A stretch of 64,000 bases of DNA. Source: Psychrobacter sp. AH5 (GTDB lineage: Bacteria; Pseudomonadota; Gammaproteobacteria; Pseudomonadales; Moraxellaceae). The notes under the pieces were generated by a model. It was not told the DNA's origin, made no database searches, and saw only the letters and a list, made by a program, of their open reading frames with translations. Each line of letters starts with the position of its first letter. Position 1 is the first letter of the stretch. The position numbers and the translations under genes were made by a program. Location of the stretch: assembly GCF_040371085.1 (NCBI RefSeq), contig NZ_JAMBMT010000001.1:2294001-2358000 (forward strand), read 5' to 3'. This document shows positions 54,294-62,888 of the stretch, piece after piece.

Positions 54294-54857
54294 TTACCAA
54301 TCTTGCTGATTGGTACCGCAATCAGTAGATTCATAATCCACATCTCGATCGATACTTTCACACCTAAGCCCCGTACTAGTGATCATAAACAGACTGGCGT
54401 TATAGTCCGCAAGGTCGCTATTGGGCTCAGCAAGCATGCGCCACGAGTTACCTGCGGTAGAGAATGTACTACTAGCGGGCGCTAGCGTACTATCCGTACT
54501 ACCATCGACTAGAGTGACTCGGTAACTATAATTGCTACTATTGCTCCCTGCTGGGATATAGACGGTCTGATTGATCGGCGCATCATCATAACCGACACTT
54601 ACTGTTCCATCATTAGCAAGTTTTCTAGGCTGAAACCCTTTATAGGTCAAGGCCGTAGCGCGCCAACGATTTAGCTCTATCTCCAACTGCTGCATACGCG
54701 CCTGCGCCTGTAACTCTGAGTTTCGGACGATGTACTGCCGATAGGAGGGAATAGCTATTGCAGCCAAAATCGCGATGATAGATACAATGACCATCATCTC
54801 AATAAGAGTAAAGCCTAGCTGCCGCTTTAGTAATCTTGTGCTCATAGGGCTACCCAT
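54294..54857 (-). CDS. Second minor pilin of the PilE type
   Basis: 187 residues. Prepilin leader (MGSPMSTRLLKRQLG) then [52 protein letters not shown]. Its C-terminal region (GLRCESID... STDCGTNQQDW) resembles PilE but is longer than the sibling. The ATG at 54857 overlaps the pilY1 stop codon (ATGA), indicating coupled translation; an ATG at 54845 is an alternative start with a GGGTAG upstream. Likely a minor pilin, exact type uncertain. Confidence 0.82.
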   Translation of the reverse strand: MGSPMSTRLLKRQLGFTLIEMMVIVSIIAILAAIAIPSYRQYIVRNSELQAQARMQQLEIELNRWRATALTYKGFQPRKLANDGTVSVGYDDAPINQTVYIPAGSNSSNYSYRVTLVDGSTDSTLAPASSTFSTAGNSWRMLAEPNSDLADYNASLFMITSTGLRCESIDRDVDYESTDCGTNQQDW

Positions 54858-57800
54858 CAGTCTACTTCATACCAAGTTCTGGGTTGTAAGATAAAGCGAT
54901 CATTGAATATCAAATCAGGAGCTGTACCACTACCTAAGATTAGGTCCGTGCTATTTAGCGACTGATTTAAGCCTTCAGGCTTAGTGAGAGCATTAAAGAG
55001 ACCTTTATCACTATCAGTACCGAAGTTGACTCTATCATTAGCACGCTCTGTCAAAGTTCTAGTGCCGATGAGCAAACGTTGATTAGATAATGTTGAGCTA
55101 CGCGGCCCTAAGGTCAGCTCTTGAATACCTTTACCCGCTCTTACAAAACCGCCCAAGCCATTTTTTGAGGCAGGATCGGTACAGATACCGTAAGGAAGAC
55201 AATATAGCTGTCTCTCTGAACCTCCGGTAATCTTGGCAGAGCACGAATCTACTGTGCCGTAGCTCATATCTGGATTATAAACAGTGGTGTATAAGAAGCT
55301 ATCGATGACCTCAGACTTACCGACGCCTTTGCTATAGCGAACATTGCCATAACCATCAAACGTGGTTAGCGGAATGTACCAGCCATTCTTTGTGGTACCT
55401 TGTAGCGTTGAGATAGCCGCGTTTTTTTGCGCTAAAGTATAACCAGTAGCATTCAGAGTACCTATAGCAGTAGGTAACTCAGCTAGATTGCTAGCCGCTG
55501 AACTATTGGCGGTTAGATCAACTACCTTTTGACCATTGGCGTTATTGGCATTGGTAAAATTGTTGGCATAAAAGATATTGTCCGCCTTAGTCACATCGGT
55601 ATCCATGATGCCATAGAGCCTGTCAGCCTTAGTTAGATCACGGATCTTGGATAAAGGCGAGCTACGATCTCCTGAGATGACATTGACTAGAGCAAACAAG
55701 CGACTGGTATTAGGATTGCGATAAAAACTAACGACCGGACGCTCATAAAATCGGTGGTTGTATTTGGCATCAGAGCCACTATACGCGGGTTGTAGCACGC
55801 GCGTGACTCGAGTATTGGTAAAAGAGGTCTCAGGCGTAGAGGTCGCCGTTGCACTCGCCGCAGGCTTGACAAAACCGGCATTGGTAAAGTCAGCACGAAA
55901 TAGCTGACCGCCCAGATCAGCAAAATAAATATGATCCATAAAGCCATCATTGTCACGATCTAGCGTTGTCACCCCAGCGACGATACTATTGGTCATCGTA
56001 GGTACAGTCTTCGTTGCGCCTGAGTCACTAGAGGCTGACCAAATGAGCGCGCCTGTTTTTGCATTGATAATATATACCGCATTACCTTTGACAGATGACT
56101 TATTCGAACACTCTTTTAGCTCTGAATCGGTGACTCCTAACTGAAAGCCTTCATACTCGTAGCACATATCATAACCACCACCGAACACTAGGACATCTGT
56201 ACCTTTATCGCTGGCAGCATTACTTGTTTTTATCTTAGCTTTGGTAGGCTTTTCCCAAATCTGCCCCATACGGCTAAAACCTGAAGTGTCTGGCGTAATC
56301 GCAAACATCATGCTAGGGCTTTCGTTACTTTCAAGATCTAGGCCATAAAAAGCTTCACCGCCCATACGTAGACCGCCATAAGCATAAATGCCTTTATTAT
56401 CTGTCGTGTCAATGTTGACGCGTCGAGCCTCAAAGTCATACTTATAATCGGCACTAACTAGCCAAGGCGCATCGATACCGAAGTTTGGTGCGCCGATATC
56501 CGTCTTAGTCGCGCCTTTGACTAGTGCCGCTGATTTCTCTGGATTGGCTAGCATCTCTCTTGGGATAATCACGAATTTCTCTTCGCCCCCATTACCGCCA
56601 GCTCTAGCATCGTCAGCATTGACAAGATGTAGGCCACCTTCGGTTGAGCCAAAGAGCACATAATCATCACGAGTGGCAGTGACTTTACCATCATCATCTA
56701 AGGTAGCAGAATAAGAGACTGCAGCTGGCGTTGAGTGAATAGATGCGCCTACTACTTTGATCGGCTGAGTGACATTGGCACTAGTGAGCGTCATGTTTTT
56801 TACGGCGCCAGACGGTAAGTTATCAAAGCCTAAAAAGCTCAGTAGTCTTCTTAGCGTCGTTTCGTTATAAGTAGCGGTGTCATTGAAAGAAGTGTTGGTT
56901 AAAGCAGCATTGTTTATTAACACTTTACCTTCACCACTAATACTTACTTTTTTTAGGACTGGCTTTTTATTAGTCGCACTAGTCCAGTCCTCTACATATA
57001 AATCTCTGACAGAAGCTACGCCAGTGGCGGGTGTGGTTAGTTGTGAATAAAAGCCACCAGATTCGACCTTATCATTGGCTCCAGGATAATTTTTGTCGGA
57101 CCAAAAATCTTGTGCGGCTGGGTTTAACTCGCCTGCTATGTTTTTGAAAAGCTTAGTATTACTTTTACCATAGAGAGTACCCTCATTTAAGATATACTTT
57201 TTCATGTTGCCTTCCCAAATCACGGCATTATCCGCGACTTTGGGTTGAATAGTGGGATAATAGGCGACAGCGAGCTGACTATCTGCGCGATAAGGATCGT
57301 CTGGGATAATAATCGTACCCGATGGCGTAGACGGTAAGGTTTGGTTTAGGTCACTGACAAAGTTGGTGATACTTTTGATAATATCATCAGTAGACTGCGC
57401 GGAATAAAAGCCACCTTCACCAAAGCCGCCCACTCTTGGTAATTCTTCATGAGCTTTTTCACCCCAGTTACAGGCATTTTTAGCATCTTTATCATCAATA
57501 TTTTCACAATTATAAAAATCACGATTGGCAGTGACGCCTGTCTTAGGATTGGTATAAGACAAATTGCGAATGATACGCTGATTCAGAGGTTTTGCCGCAT
57601 CCGCTTCACGATCAACGTTAAATTCAGAACCAAAGCCGACCACAGCGGTATAAATCTCTCTATCGGTGCCCAATGGGTTCTGAGTAGGGTCACGTAAGGC
57701 TTTGGCAAAAGCGCCAACTTCAGGCATACCATTATTATTACCATCTCCCAAAGGAAGACTGTTTGAGGCGTTTACGGTAAAGCTATTACCTTTACTACCT

Positions 57801-58819
57801 AAAGCCGATTTCATTAAGACTTTAGGGTCAGGAGAGCTATTAGGTTGGCCATCGGTTAAGAAGTATATACCACGCCCGTCGCAGCTAGACGGATTTAACA
57901 ACGGACTAATATAGTTACTACCGTTCTTTGAATCCTTAAATGAATCCTGAAATCCGCTATATTTTTTGTTATTACCAGAGACAGTAGTATTGGTGCCTAG
58001 CATATATGCACCAACTTCAGCATAAGCATTAGCTGTTGGCGTTCCATTACTACCAAATAGATCAGCGACTACTGTTTTTATGGCTAAACGCTGTGTATCA
58101 TCTAATAATGCCGCTGGCACTAATATTTTGCCGCTTATACCATCTGCGTTTCCTAGTTTATTATTACTGTTACTTTGCGTAGAAAATTGACCAATGCCGA
58201 TAGCTACTTTATTGCGATCTAGTTGGGTATCGTCCATTAGAGTAAAGATAGCATCTTTAAGGCGGGTTAGGCGGTCGTAATATTTACCGCCTCCATCTAC
58301 TCTATAATAATATGTATCTACACCCAGAAAACCACCTGATTCTGAGAGATAGCCATCAACTGAAGGCTCGTTTATTCGTGTATTGCATGAGTCTTTATTT
58401 GCAACTCCTAAACTACCGTTACTTGTACAGGCATACCAATCATAACGAAAAAACCCTAATGCTTTTTTATAAAAATATTGTTTTTCACCCGCTATTTCAC
58501 AGTATCTTCTAGGATATGATGGCGTGGTGTTAGACCACTCAAAAAGCGACCTATTTCCCTCAAACTTATCTCCCGAAGGTAGATCGCAAGCATTTTTAGA
58601 CTCAACGATACTCATACTACCCGACGTATCAAGCATCATAGTGATAGTAGTTTTGCCGCCCTCAGCGGCTTTATAGATCTCTAAATCGCCGATCTTTTTG
58701 CCAGCGACATCCGCTTGTGCGACTGGTAGAGCCACCATAGCAGCCATAGCAACGACTAGGTATCTTAAAGGTAACCTAACTTTGCCACTATCTGGCGATA
58801 CATTCTCAAGTCGTTTCAT
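54857..58819 (-). CDS. pilY1: Type IV pilus tip adhesin PilY1 (PilC/PilY family)
   Basis: 1320 residues. Signal peptide ending at AQA (about residue 36), an N-terminal von Willebrand A-type region with the MIDAS DTSGSMS near residue 68 and further VWA segments (DQPNSSPD, FLTDGQPNS), and a C-terminal beta-propeller domain with the Ca2+-binding loop DRDNDGFMD followed by ADLGGQLF. PilY1 sits at the pilus tip, promotes extension and surface sensing, and requires Ca2+. It starts 33 bp after pilX and overlaps the next gene by one stop codon. Confidence 0.95.
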   Translation of the reverse strand: MKRLENVSPDSGKVRLPLRYLVVAMAAMVALPVAQADVAGKKIGDLEIYKAAEGGKTTITMMLDTSGSMSIVESKNACDLPSGDKFEGNRSLFEWSNTTPSYPRRYCEIAGEKQYFYKKALGFFRYDWYACTSNGSLGVANKDSCNTRINEPSVDGYLSESGGFLGVDTYYYRVDGGGKYYDRLTRLKDAIFTLMDDTQLDRNKVAIGIGQFSTQSNSNNKLGNADGISGKILVPAALLDDTQRLAIKTVVADLFGSNGTPTANAYAEVGAYMLGTNTTVSGNNKKYSGFQDSFKDSKNGSNYISPLLNPSSCDGRGIYFLTDGQPNSSPDPKVLMKSALGSKGNSFTVNASNSLPLGDGNNNGMPEVGAFAKALRDPTQNPLGTDREIYTAVVGFGSEFNVDREADAAKPLNQRIIRNLSYTNPKTGVTANRDFYNCENIDDKDAKNACNWGEKAHEELPRVGGFGEGGFYSAQSTDDIIKSITNFVSDLNQTLPSTPSGTIIIPDDPYRADSQLAVAYYPTIQPKVADNAVIWEGNMKKYILNEGTLYGKSNTKLFKNIAGELNPAAQDFWSDKNYPGANDKVESGGFYSQLTTPATGVASVRDLYVEDWTSATNKKPVLKKVSISGEGKVLINNAALTNTSFNDTATYNETTLRRLLSFLGFDNLPSGAVKNMTLTSANVTQPIKVVGASIHSTPAAVSYSATLDDDGKVTATRDDYVLFGSTEGGLHLVNADDARAGGNGGEEKFVIIPREMLANPEKSAALVKGATKTDIGAPNFGIDAPWLVSADYKYDFEARRVNIDTTDNKGIYAYGGLRMGGEAFYGLDLESNESPSMMFAITPDTSGFSRMGQIWEKPTKAKIKTSNAASDKGTDVLVFGGGYDMCYEYEGFQLGVTDSELKECSNKSSVKGNAVYIINAKTGALIWSASSDSGATKTVPTMTNSIVAGVTTLDRDNDGFMDHIYFADLGGQLFRADFTNAGFVKPAASATATSTPETSFTNTRVTRVLQPAYSGSDAKYNHRFYERPVVSFYRNPNTSRLFALVNVISGDRSSPLSKIRDLTKADRLYGIMDTDVTKADNIFYANNFTNANNANGQKVVDLTANSSAASNLAELPTAIGTLNATGYTLAQKNAAISTLQGTTKNGWYIPLTTFDGYGNVRYSKGVGKSEVIDSFLYTTVYNPDMSYGTVDSCSAKITGGSERQLYCLPYGICTDPASKNGLGGFVRAGKGIQELTLGPRSSTLSNQRLLIGTRTLTERANDRVNFGTDSDKGLFNALTKPEGLNQSLNSTDLILGSGTAPDLIFNDRFILQPRTWYEVD

Positions 58820-58852
58820 GACCTCTATCCTTTTGTGTGATGAGTCAACTGC

Positions 58853-59728
58853 TTATGGCGTAGATTTGAGCACGCACTCTGTATTTAGTGAGCCTCTGCC
58901 GAATGGAATACATTTTGTAGAAGCAGAGACGTTTTCGACATCCGCTTGCTCATATAACATTTTGCTAGGAGTCTTGGCAGCGACCATACAATCGTTCAAT
59001 GATTTTTTGCCAGTAGCCACATTTTCGCTAACGCTCGTTTGCGCAAAACAATTATCGCCGTTGGCTTTAGGCTCACTATATGAAGGTAGCGCTGAGGTCG
59101 CTCTAATATCGAACTTAAACTTCTTACTGGTTCTATCCTCGATCTCTTTACCTATGACGACATGCCCGAATCTCTCGGCGTTTGGATCAGGAGGAGTGAC
59201 AGTGACGCTCATCTGAGTGACGACCGTTTGTCTGGCGCTAGTATAGCCATCTGCGCTATTATAATTACATACTCCATTGTCTAGGCTGTTCCAGTAGCCT
59301 CCTGGGTTTTCCGCTGTACCTTTAACCTTTATAGAAGCGTTCGATGCCAAATACTTTTTGGTACGGGGGTTAAAGCAATAAATAAACTCATTAGTGGCAT
59401 TTTCAGGGTTTAATAAGAAGTGACCAAACACCCCTGCAGCACTCGTAACGTCTTTATACTCAGTAGTAGTCGCGCTACCGTTGAGCATCATTTCAAGCTT
59501 TTGATTAGCACTATCTGAGGACTGTAGTAATACAGTGTTGATCTGATCGCTAGTAGCAATTTTTAGATCAGTGTTACTCTGCCTCACTGCTATAGCACCC
59601 GCTAGCATAATTAATACTATAAATAGTAGTACGACTATTAGCGTCGCTCCTCGCTCAGAACTCCGATATTTAAGAGTCTTTTTGACGTCTTTCACGGTCG
59701 ATCTTGACAGATAGTGATAAATCGTCAT
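58853..59728 (-). CDS. pilX: Minor pilin PilX
   Basis: About 291 residues. RGATLIVVLLFIVLIMLAGAIAVRQSNTDLKIA, the PilX-type N-terminus without the usual Glu5, after a longer basic leader. The rest is large and Asn/Lys/Thr-rich with several cysteines. The ATG at 59728 has AAGGAG about 8 bases upstream and is preferred over the one at 59746. It follows pilW with a 21-bp gap and precedes pilY1 by 33 bp, as in P. aeruginosa where pilX-pilY1 are co-operonic. Confidence 0.9.
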   Translation of the reverse strand: MTIYHYLSRSTVKDVKKTLKYRSSERGATLIVVLLFIVLIMLAGAIAVRQSNTDLKIATSDQINTVLLQSSDSANQKLEMMLNGSATTTEYKDVTSAAGVFGHFLLNPENATNEFIYCFNPRTKKYLASNASIKVKGTAENPGGYWNSLDNGVCNYNSADGYTSARQTVVTQMSVTVTPPDPNAERFGHVVIGKEIEDRTSKKFKFDIRATSALPSYSEPKANGDNCFAQTSVSENVATGKKSLNDCMVAAKTPSKMLYEQADVENVSASTKCIPFGRGSLNTECVLKSTP

Positions 59729-59749
59729 TTTTGCTCTCCTTATCAAAGT

Positions 59750-60730
59750 TTATAAGCCAGTTTTTACACTAACGACACGAGCATTGCGTAATAGCGTCGT
59801 TGTCTCATAAGTCGTACGTACTTGTTTTTTACGCGAAGTATCTGTTTTTAGTACGTTACTCTGTCCTAATAATGTAAAAGAGGTTTGATCATCACCATTT
59901 AATATAGGAGTAGATCCATGCACAATCAGTCCCATCTTTATTGCCGTAATTGCAGGCTTGTCAGCTATCAATAGATAAGCGCTACTAGGCAAATACATGA
60001 GTTGACCAGCATTACTACCAGAATCATAATGAACGCCTAATAGCACTTTAAACTGGTCAACATTCATAATAAATTCTTGACCCGCTTGACCAAAATTACG
60101 CGTGTCTGAACCGCCATAAGTAGCGATTGTCGCTGGGGTTGTATTAGTTACCCTACCTGCGTCACAAGCTAGTACTAGATTTTTGATAGCGCCGCTACTA
60201 GTATCGTTGGTAACAGGACGCAAAAAATAGCGCTCGATAGCAGTCTCATTGACCTCAACGGTTGCCCCTTCGCAATCGCTAAAAGAGCTGCTAGTGATAT
60301 TAGTATATTGAATGGTCAGCTGATCGCTAGCAACAGTCGTATTTGAGACGCCAGTCCAGCCATTAGTACCGCTCGCGCTATCATCGGCCCGTCTAGTCAA
60401 ATATCCTGTATTAGTATAAGGTAAAGCAACCGCTAAGTTTGCCCCTGTTAATACAATACCGCCTTTAGCTGTCGCGCTATCGATTCTAGTAGCAGGGTTA
60501 CCTAAGTTGGCTAAACGAACTTTTTTTTCTAGTTGTTGTAATCCAAAAATACTAGCATCTTGCAGCTCACTACCACTAGCTTGTACGCTACTGGTTTTAA
60601 CGTTAATTATATATATCTGTATAACAGCTGCTGAGATAATCAAACCTAGTACTAGTGAGATCATTAGCTCTATTAGTGTAAAACCAGATTGGTGAGAGCT
60701 ACTAAGCTGTTTACTGTTAGTACTTAGCAT
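59750..60730 (-). CDS. pilW: Minor pilin PilW
   Basis: About 326 residues. [44 protein letters not shown] is the PilW-type N-terminus (with E5). The ATG at 60730 overlaps the pilV TGA (ATGA) and has GGAGG 7 bases upstream, so it is chosen over the ATG at 60754. The globular part is Thr/Ser/Asn-rich with repeated hydrophobic strands. It is a minor pilin of the priming complex. Confidence 0.9.
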   Translation of the reverse strand: MLSTNSKQLSSSHQSGFTLIELMISLVLGLIISAAVIQIYIINVKTSSVQASGSELQDASIFGLQQLEKKVRLANLGNPATRIDSATAKGGIVLTGANLAVALPYTNTGYLTRRADDSASGTNGWTGVSNTTVASDQLTIQYTNITSSSFSDCEGATVEVNETAIERYFLRPVTNDTSSGAIKNLVLACDAGRVTNTTPATIATYGGSDTRNFGQAGQEFIMNVDQFKVLLGVHYDSGSNAGQLMYLPSSAYLLIADKPAITAIKMGLIVHGSTPILNGDDQTSFTLLGQSNVLKTDTSRKKQVRTTYETTTLLRNARVVSVKTGL

Positions 60731-61296
60731 CAGTAAGCCTCCATAATAAAGCACTCTGCGCCATTTTTATAAGTACCGTTTCCATTGGCACAGGCATTAG
60801 CATCACTATCACTCAGGGCGACAGTAGTATCTCCCCAACTCGCTACAAAGCATTGGCGCTCTTGATTTCCTGAAGTACCGGGACAGCCATCAGGTACTAA
60901 ACCCACATTTATATCATTTTCTGTAGCATATGATTTCAGTAATAAGCCATCACGTGTCGCTAGCTGATTGATAGTACAACTGTTAGCAATACTAGGGGCT
61001 TGAGCAGTATTGATTATACAACTCTCCTTGGTAATGGCGACACCATCCACAGTTATAGTATCACTATCACCATTCACCGCTGCCTTAAAAGCACTTGTGC
61101 CACTGGAGTTAGCGCGCATGGCCTCTGCGCCTCCTCTCATAATAGTCAATGCTCGGGTACGCATGAGGCTCTCATCAGTAGCTTTGACAGCGGTCATTTG
61201 CATCGCCGAAAAACCTAGCACCGCTACGGCCAATAATAGTAGAGCAACCATAACCTCTACTAAACCTACGCCACGCTGATTTACTAGGTATCTCAT
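60730..61296 (-). CDS. pilV: Minor pilin PilV
   Basis: About 188 residues. RGVGLVEVMVALLLLAVAVLGFSAMQMTAVKATDESLMRTRAL matches the PilV/PulI-type minor pilin (G-V-GLVEV start). The ATG at 61296 overlaps the stop codon of fimT (ATGA) and follows a GGAGGG. A TTG two codons upstream is possible. Several cysteines lie in the second half. Confidence 0.9.
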   Translation of the reverse strand: MRYLVNQRGVGLVEVMVALLLLAVAVLGFSAMQMTAVKATDESLMRTRALTIMRGGAEAMRANSSGTSAFKAAVNGDSDTITVDGVAITKESCIINTAQAPSIANSCTINQLATRDGLLLKSYATENDINVGLVPDGCPGTSGNQERQCFVASWGDTTVALSDSDANACANGNGTYKNGAECFIMEAY

Positions 61297-61799
61297 GAGC
61301 AAGACCCTCCTGGCTTATTACTAATATTTGCTATAGTGCTCACCTCAATTTGTCGAGGTGCTGCCTTGTTATTACTATCACAAATGGTATAAGTAACTTT
61401 AGTACTATTCGAAGTCACTTTATTAGGCTGGAAAGTCACTGTAGTAACAGTATTAGGATTTATGGATACTGTGCTCTTAGAATTAATATTATAGGTAGAT
61501 AATACCTTATTGTTAATATTCTGTAGGACAATAGTTTTAGAGGTACTACTATATACAACATTAATATTCTGACGCTCAATAACACTCTCAGCCTTAGCTT
61601 CCTTTAGAGCATTTTCGATAGTAGCCGCCGTCGCCTTTACCCGCTGATTCGCCAACTGAGTACTCATATTAGGCGCGGCAATACTAACGATAATAGCAAG
61701 CACCGCAATAGTTACCATTAGCTCAATCAAGGTAAACCCTGAAGCATTATTCGCTTGATACTTATATGATGGGTTAGGTACTCCTGCTCTCACATCCAT
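61293..61799 (-). CDS. Minor pseudopilin FimT/GspH family
   Basis: 168 residues. [59 protein letters not shown] is the FimT/FimU/GspH motif with E5. The rest is rich in Thr/Val/Asn and ends with KPGGSCS. It is the first gene of the operon, preceded by a -24/-12 promoter element. FimT in some species also binds DNA for natural transformation; comF follows on the same strand but separately. Confidence 0.88.
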   Translation of the reverse strand: MDVRAGVPNPSYKYQANNASGFTLIELMVTIAVLAIIVSIAAPNMSTQLANQRVKATAATIENALKEAKAESVIERQNINVVYSSTSKTIVLQNINNKVLSTYNINSKSTVSINPNTVTTVTFQPNKVTSNSTKVTYTICDSNNKAAPRQIEVSTIANISNKPGGSCS

Positions 61800-61871
61800 A
61801 TCCTATAGGTCGCTATGATTAATATAGTAACTAGTCTCGTTACTATATTTGGTTATGCATATACAGTAATA

Positions 61872-61887
61872 TGCAATATTTGTTCCA
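61872..61887 (-). promoter_or_regulatory. Sigma-54 (-24/-12) promoter of the minor-pilin operon
   Basis: On the minus strand the sequence reads TGGAACAAATATTGCA, which fits TGGCACG-N4-TTGCA with the GG and GC spacing exact and TTGCA complete. It lies about 73-88 bp upstream of the fimT ATG, in the right orientation. Confidence 0.65.
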
Positions 61888-62068
61888 TTAATATAATTAA
61901 ACTTTATTAAATAGCTATCTAATCAACTACTTATAAAATAAGTAGTATTAAGATTATCATTATTACAGGTTTAAATAATACAAAAACAATTCACTGTTAT
62001 TATATACAAAAATAACACCAAAGAGGCAAAGACTACCATCAACAGCTAGAGAGGTAAGCTTTTGCAAG

Positions 62069-62857
62069 TTAAGAATTATTATTTTGATTTTGACTACCAT
62101 GGGCAAGAGCATAGGCAAAGAGTTGATAGCGACAGGTTTTGCTATCGATAGTATGGAGGCTGAAGTTATCAGTAGGGGCTATATTAGGGATATGAATGGT
62201 AGATAAAGCGCGAGCTAGTGCCTGCAAGCTTGCCCCTGTGGTTGCGACATCATCAAATAATAGCAAGCGGCTGACGGGCGGGGTCTGAGTCATTATAAAA
62301 GCGTCGTTTAGGTTGGTTAGTCGCTCACTACGGCTCAGACCCTGTTGACTCACCGTGTCATCGCTACGCACGACTCCATGCCATAAGGGGATTTGCCAAT
62401 GCTGGGAGAGATAAAAGGATAAAATAGTCACCGGATCAAAACCGCGCTTAATCAAGCGGCTATCGGTAGTCGGCATGGGAACGATAACGCTATTACCGGC
62501 ATGACAGCCTTTAGGTCTTGGTAACTGGCGTAATAGATGGACTAGCAGCGGCAGACGGGTCATGTCTTCATTATGTTTGAAGGCGCGAATGGCTTGACGA
62601 ATAGGATAATCGTAATAGCTAGCCACCTGAATAGGCAAAGCGTTTGAGGCGTGGATATCGACATAAAAAACAGGCGGCAGCCAAGCAATGCTATGCTGAC
62701 AGCGCCTGCAAAGTAAGGGTCTATGAATAGTCGATAAATAGCTATTTGAAGCACTGATATTAGTAGCGGCTTTACGATAATAGCGGCAGAGCTGACAGCG
62801 TATATCTAGATACTCTGCCAGCCATAGACCAAACTGATACGGCGCTAAGCGGCGCAT
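62069..62857 (-). CDS. comF: ComF family phosphoribosyltransferase-like protein
   Basis: 262 residues. N-terminal zinc-ribbon with two CxxC motifs (CQLC and LLCRRCQHS), then a PRTase-type domain with the PRPP loop LLLFDDVATTGAS. ComF proteins are needed for DNA uptake in transformation in several bacteria; the exact reaction is unknown. The neighbouring pilus genes support a competence role (inference). Confidence 0.88.
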   Translation of the reverse strand: MRRLAPYQFGLWLAEYLDIRCQLCRYYRKAATNISASNSYLSTIHRPLLCRRCQHSIAWLPPVFYVDIHASNALPIQVASYYDYPIRQAIRAFKHNEDMTRLPLLVHLLRQLPRPKGCHAGNSVIVPMPTTDSRLIKRGFDPVTILSFYLSQHWQIPLWHGVVRSDDTVSQQGLSRSERLTNLNDAFIMTQTPPVSRLLLFDDVATTGASLQALARALSTIHIPNIAPTDNFSLHTIDSKTCRYQLFAYALAHGSQNQNNNS

Positions 62858-62888
62858 CTTTTACTACCATAAGCGCTAGGTATATTGA

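Noticed and set aside
58698..59216. 172-codon plus-strand frame across pilY1 and pilX starts
   Set aside because: Antisense to two well supported genes; no domain.
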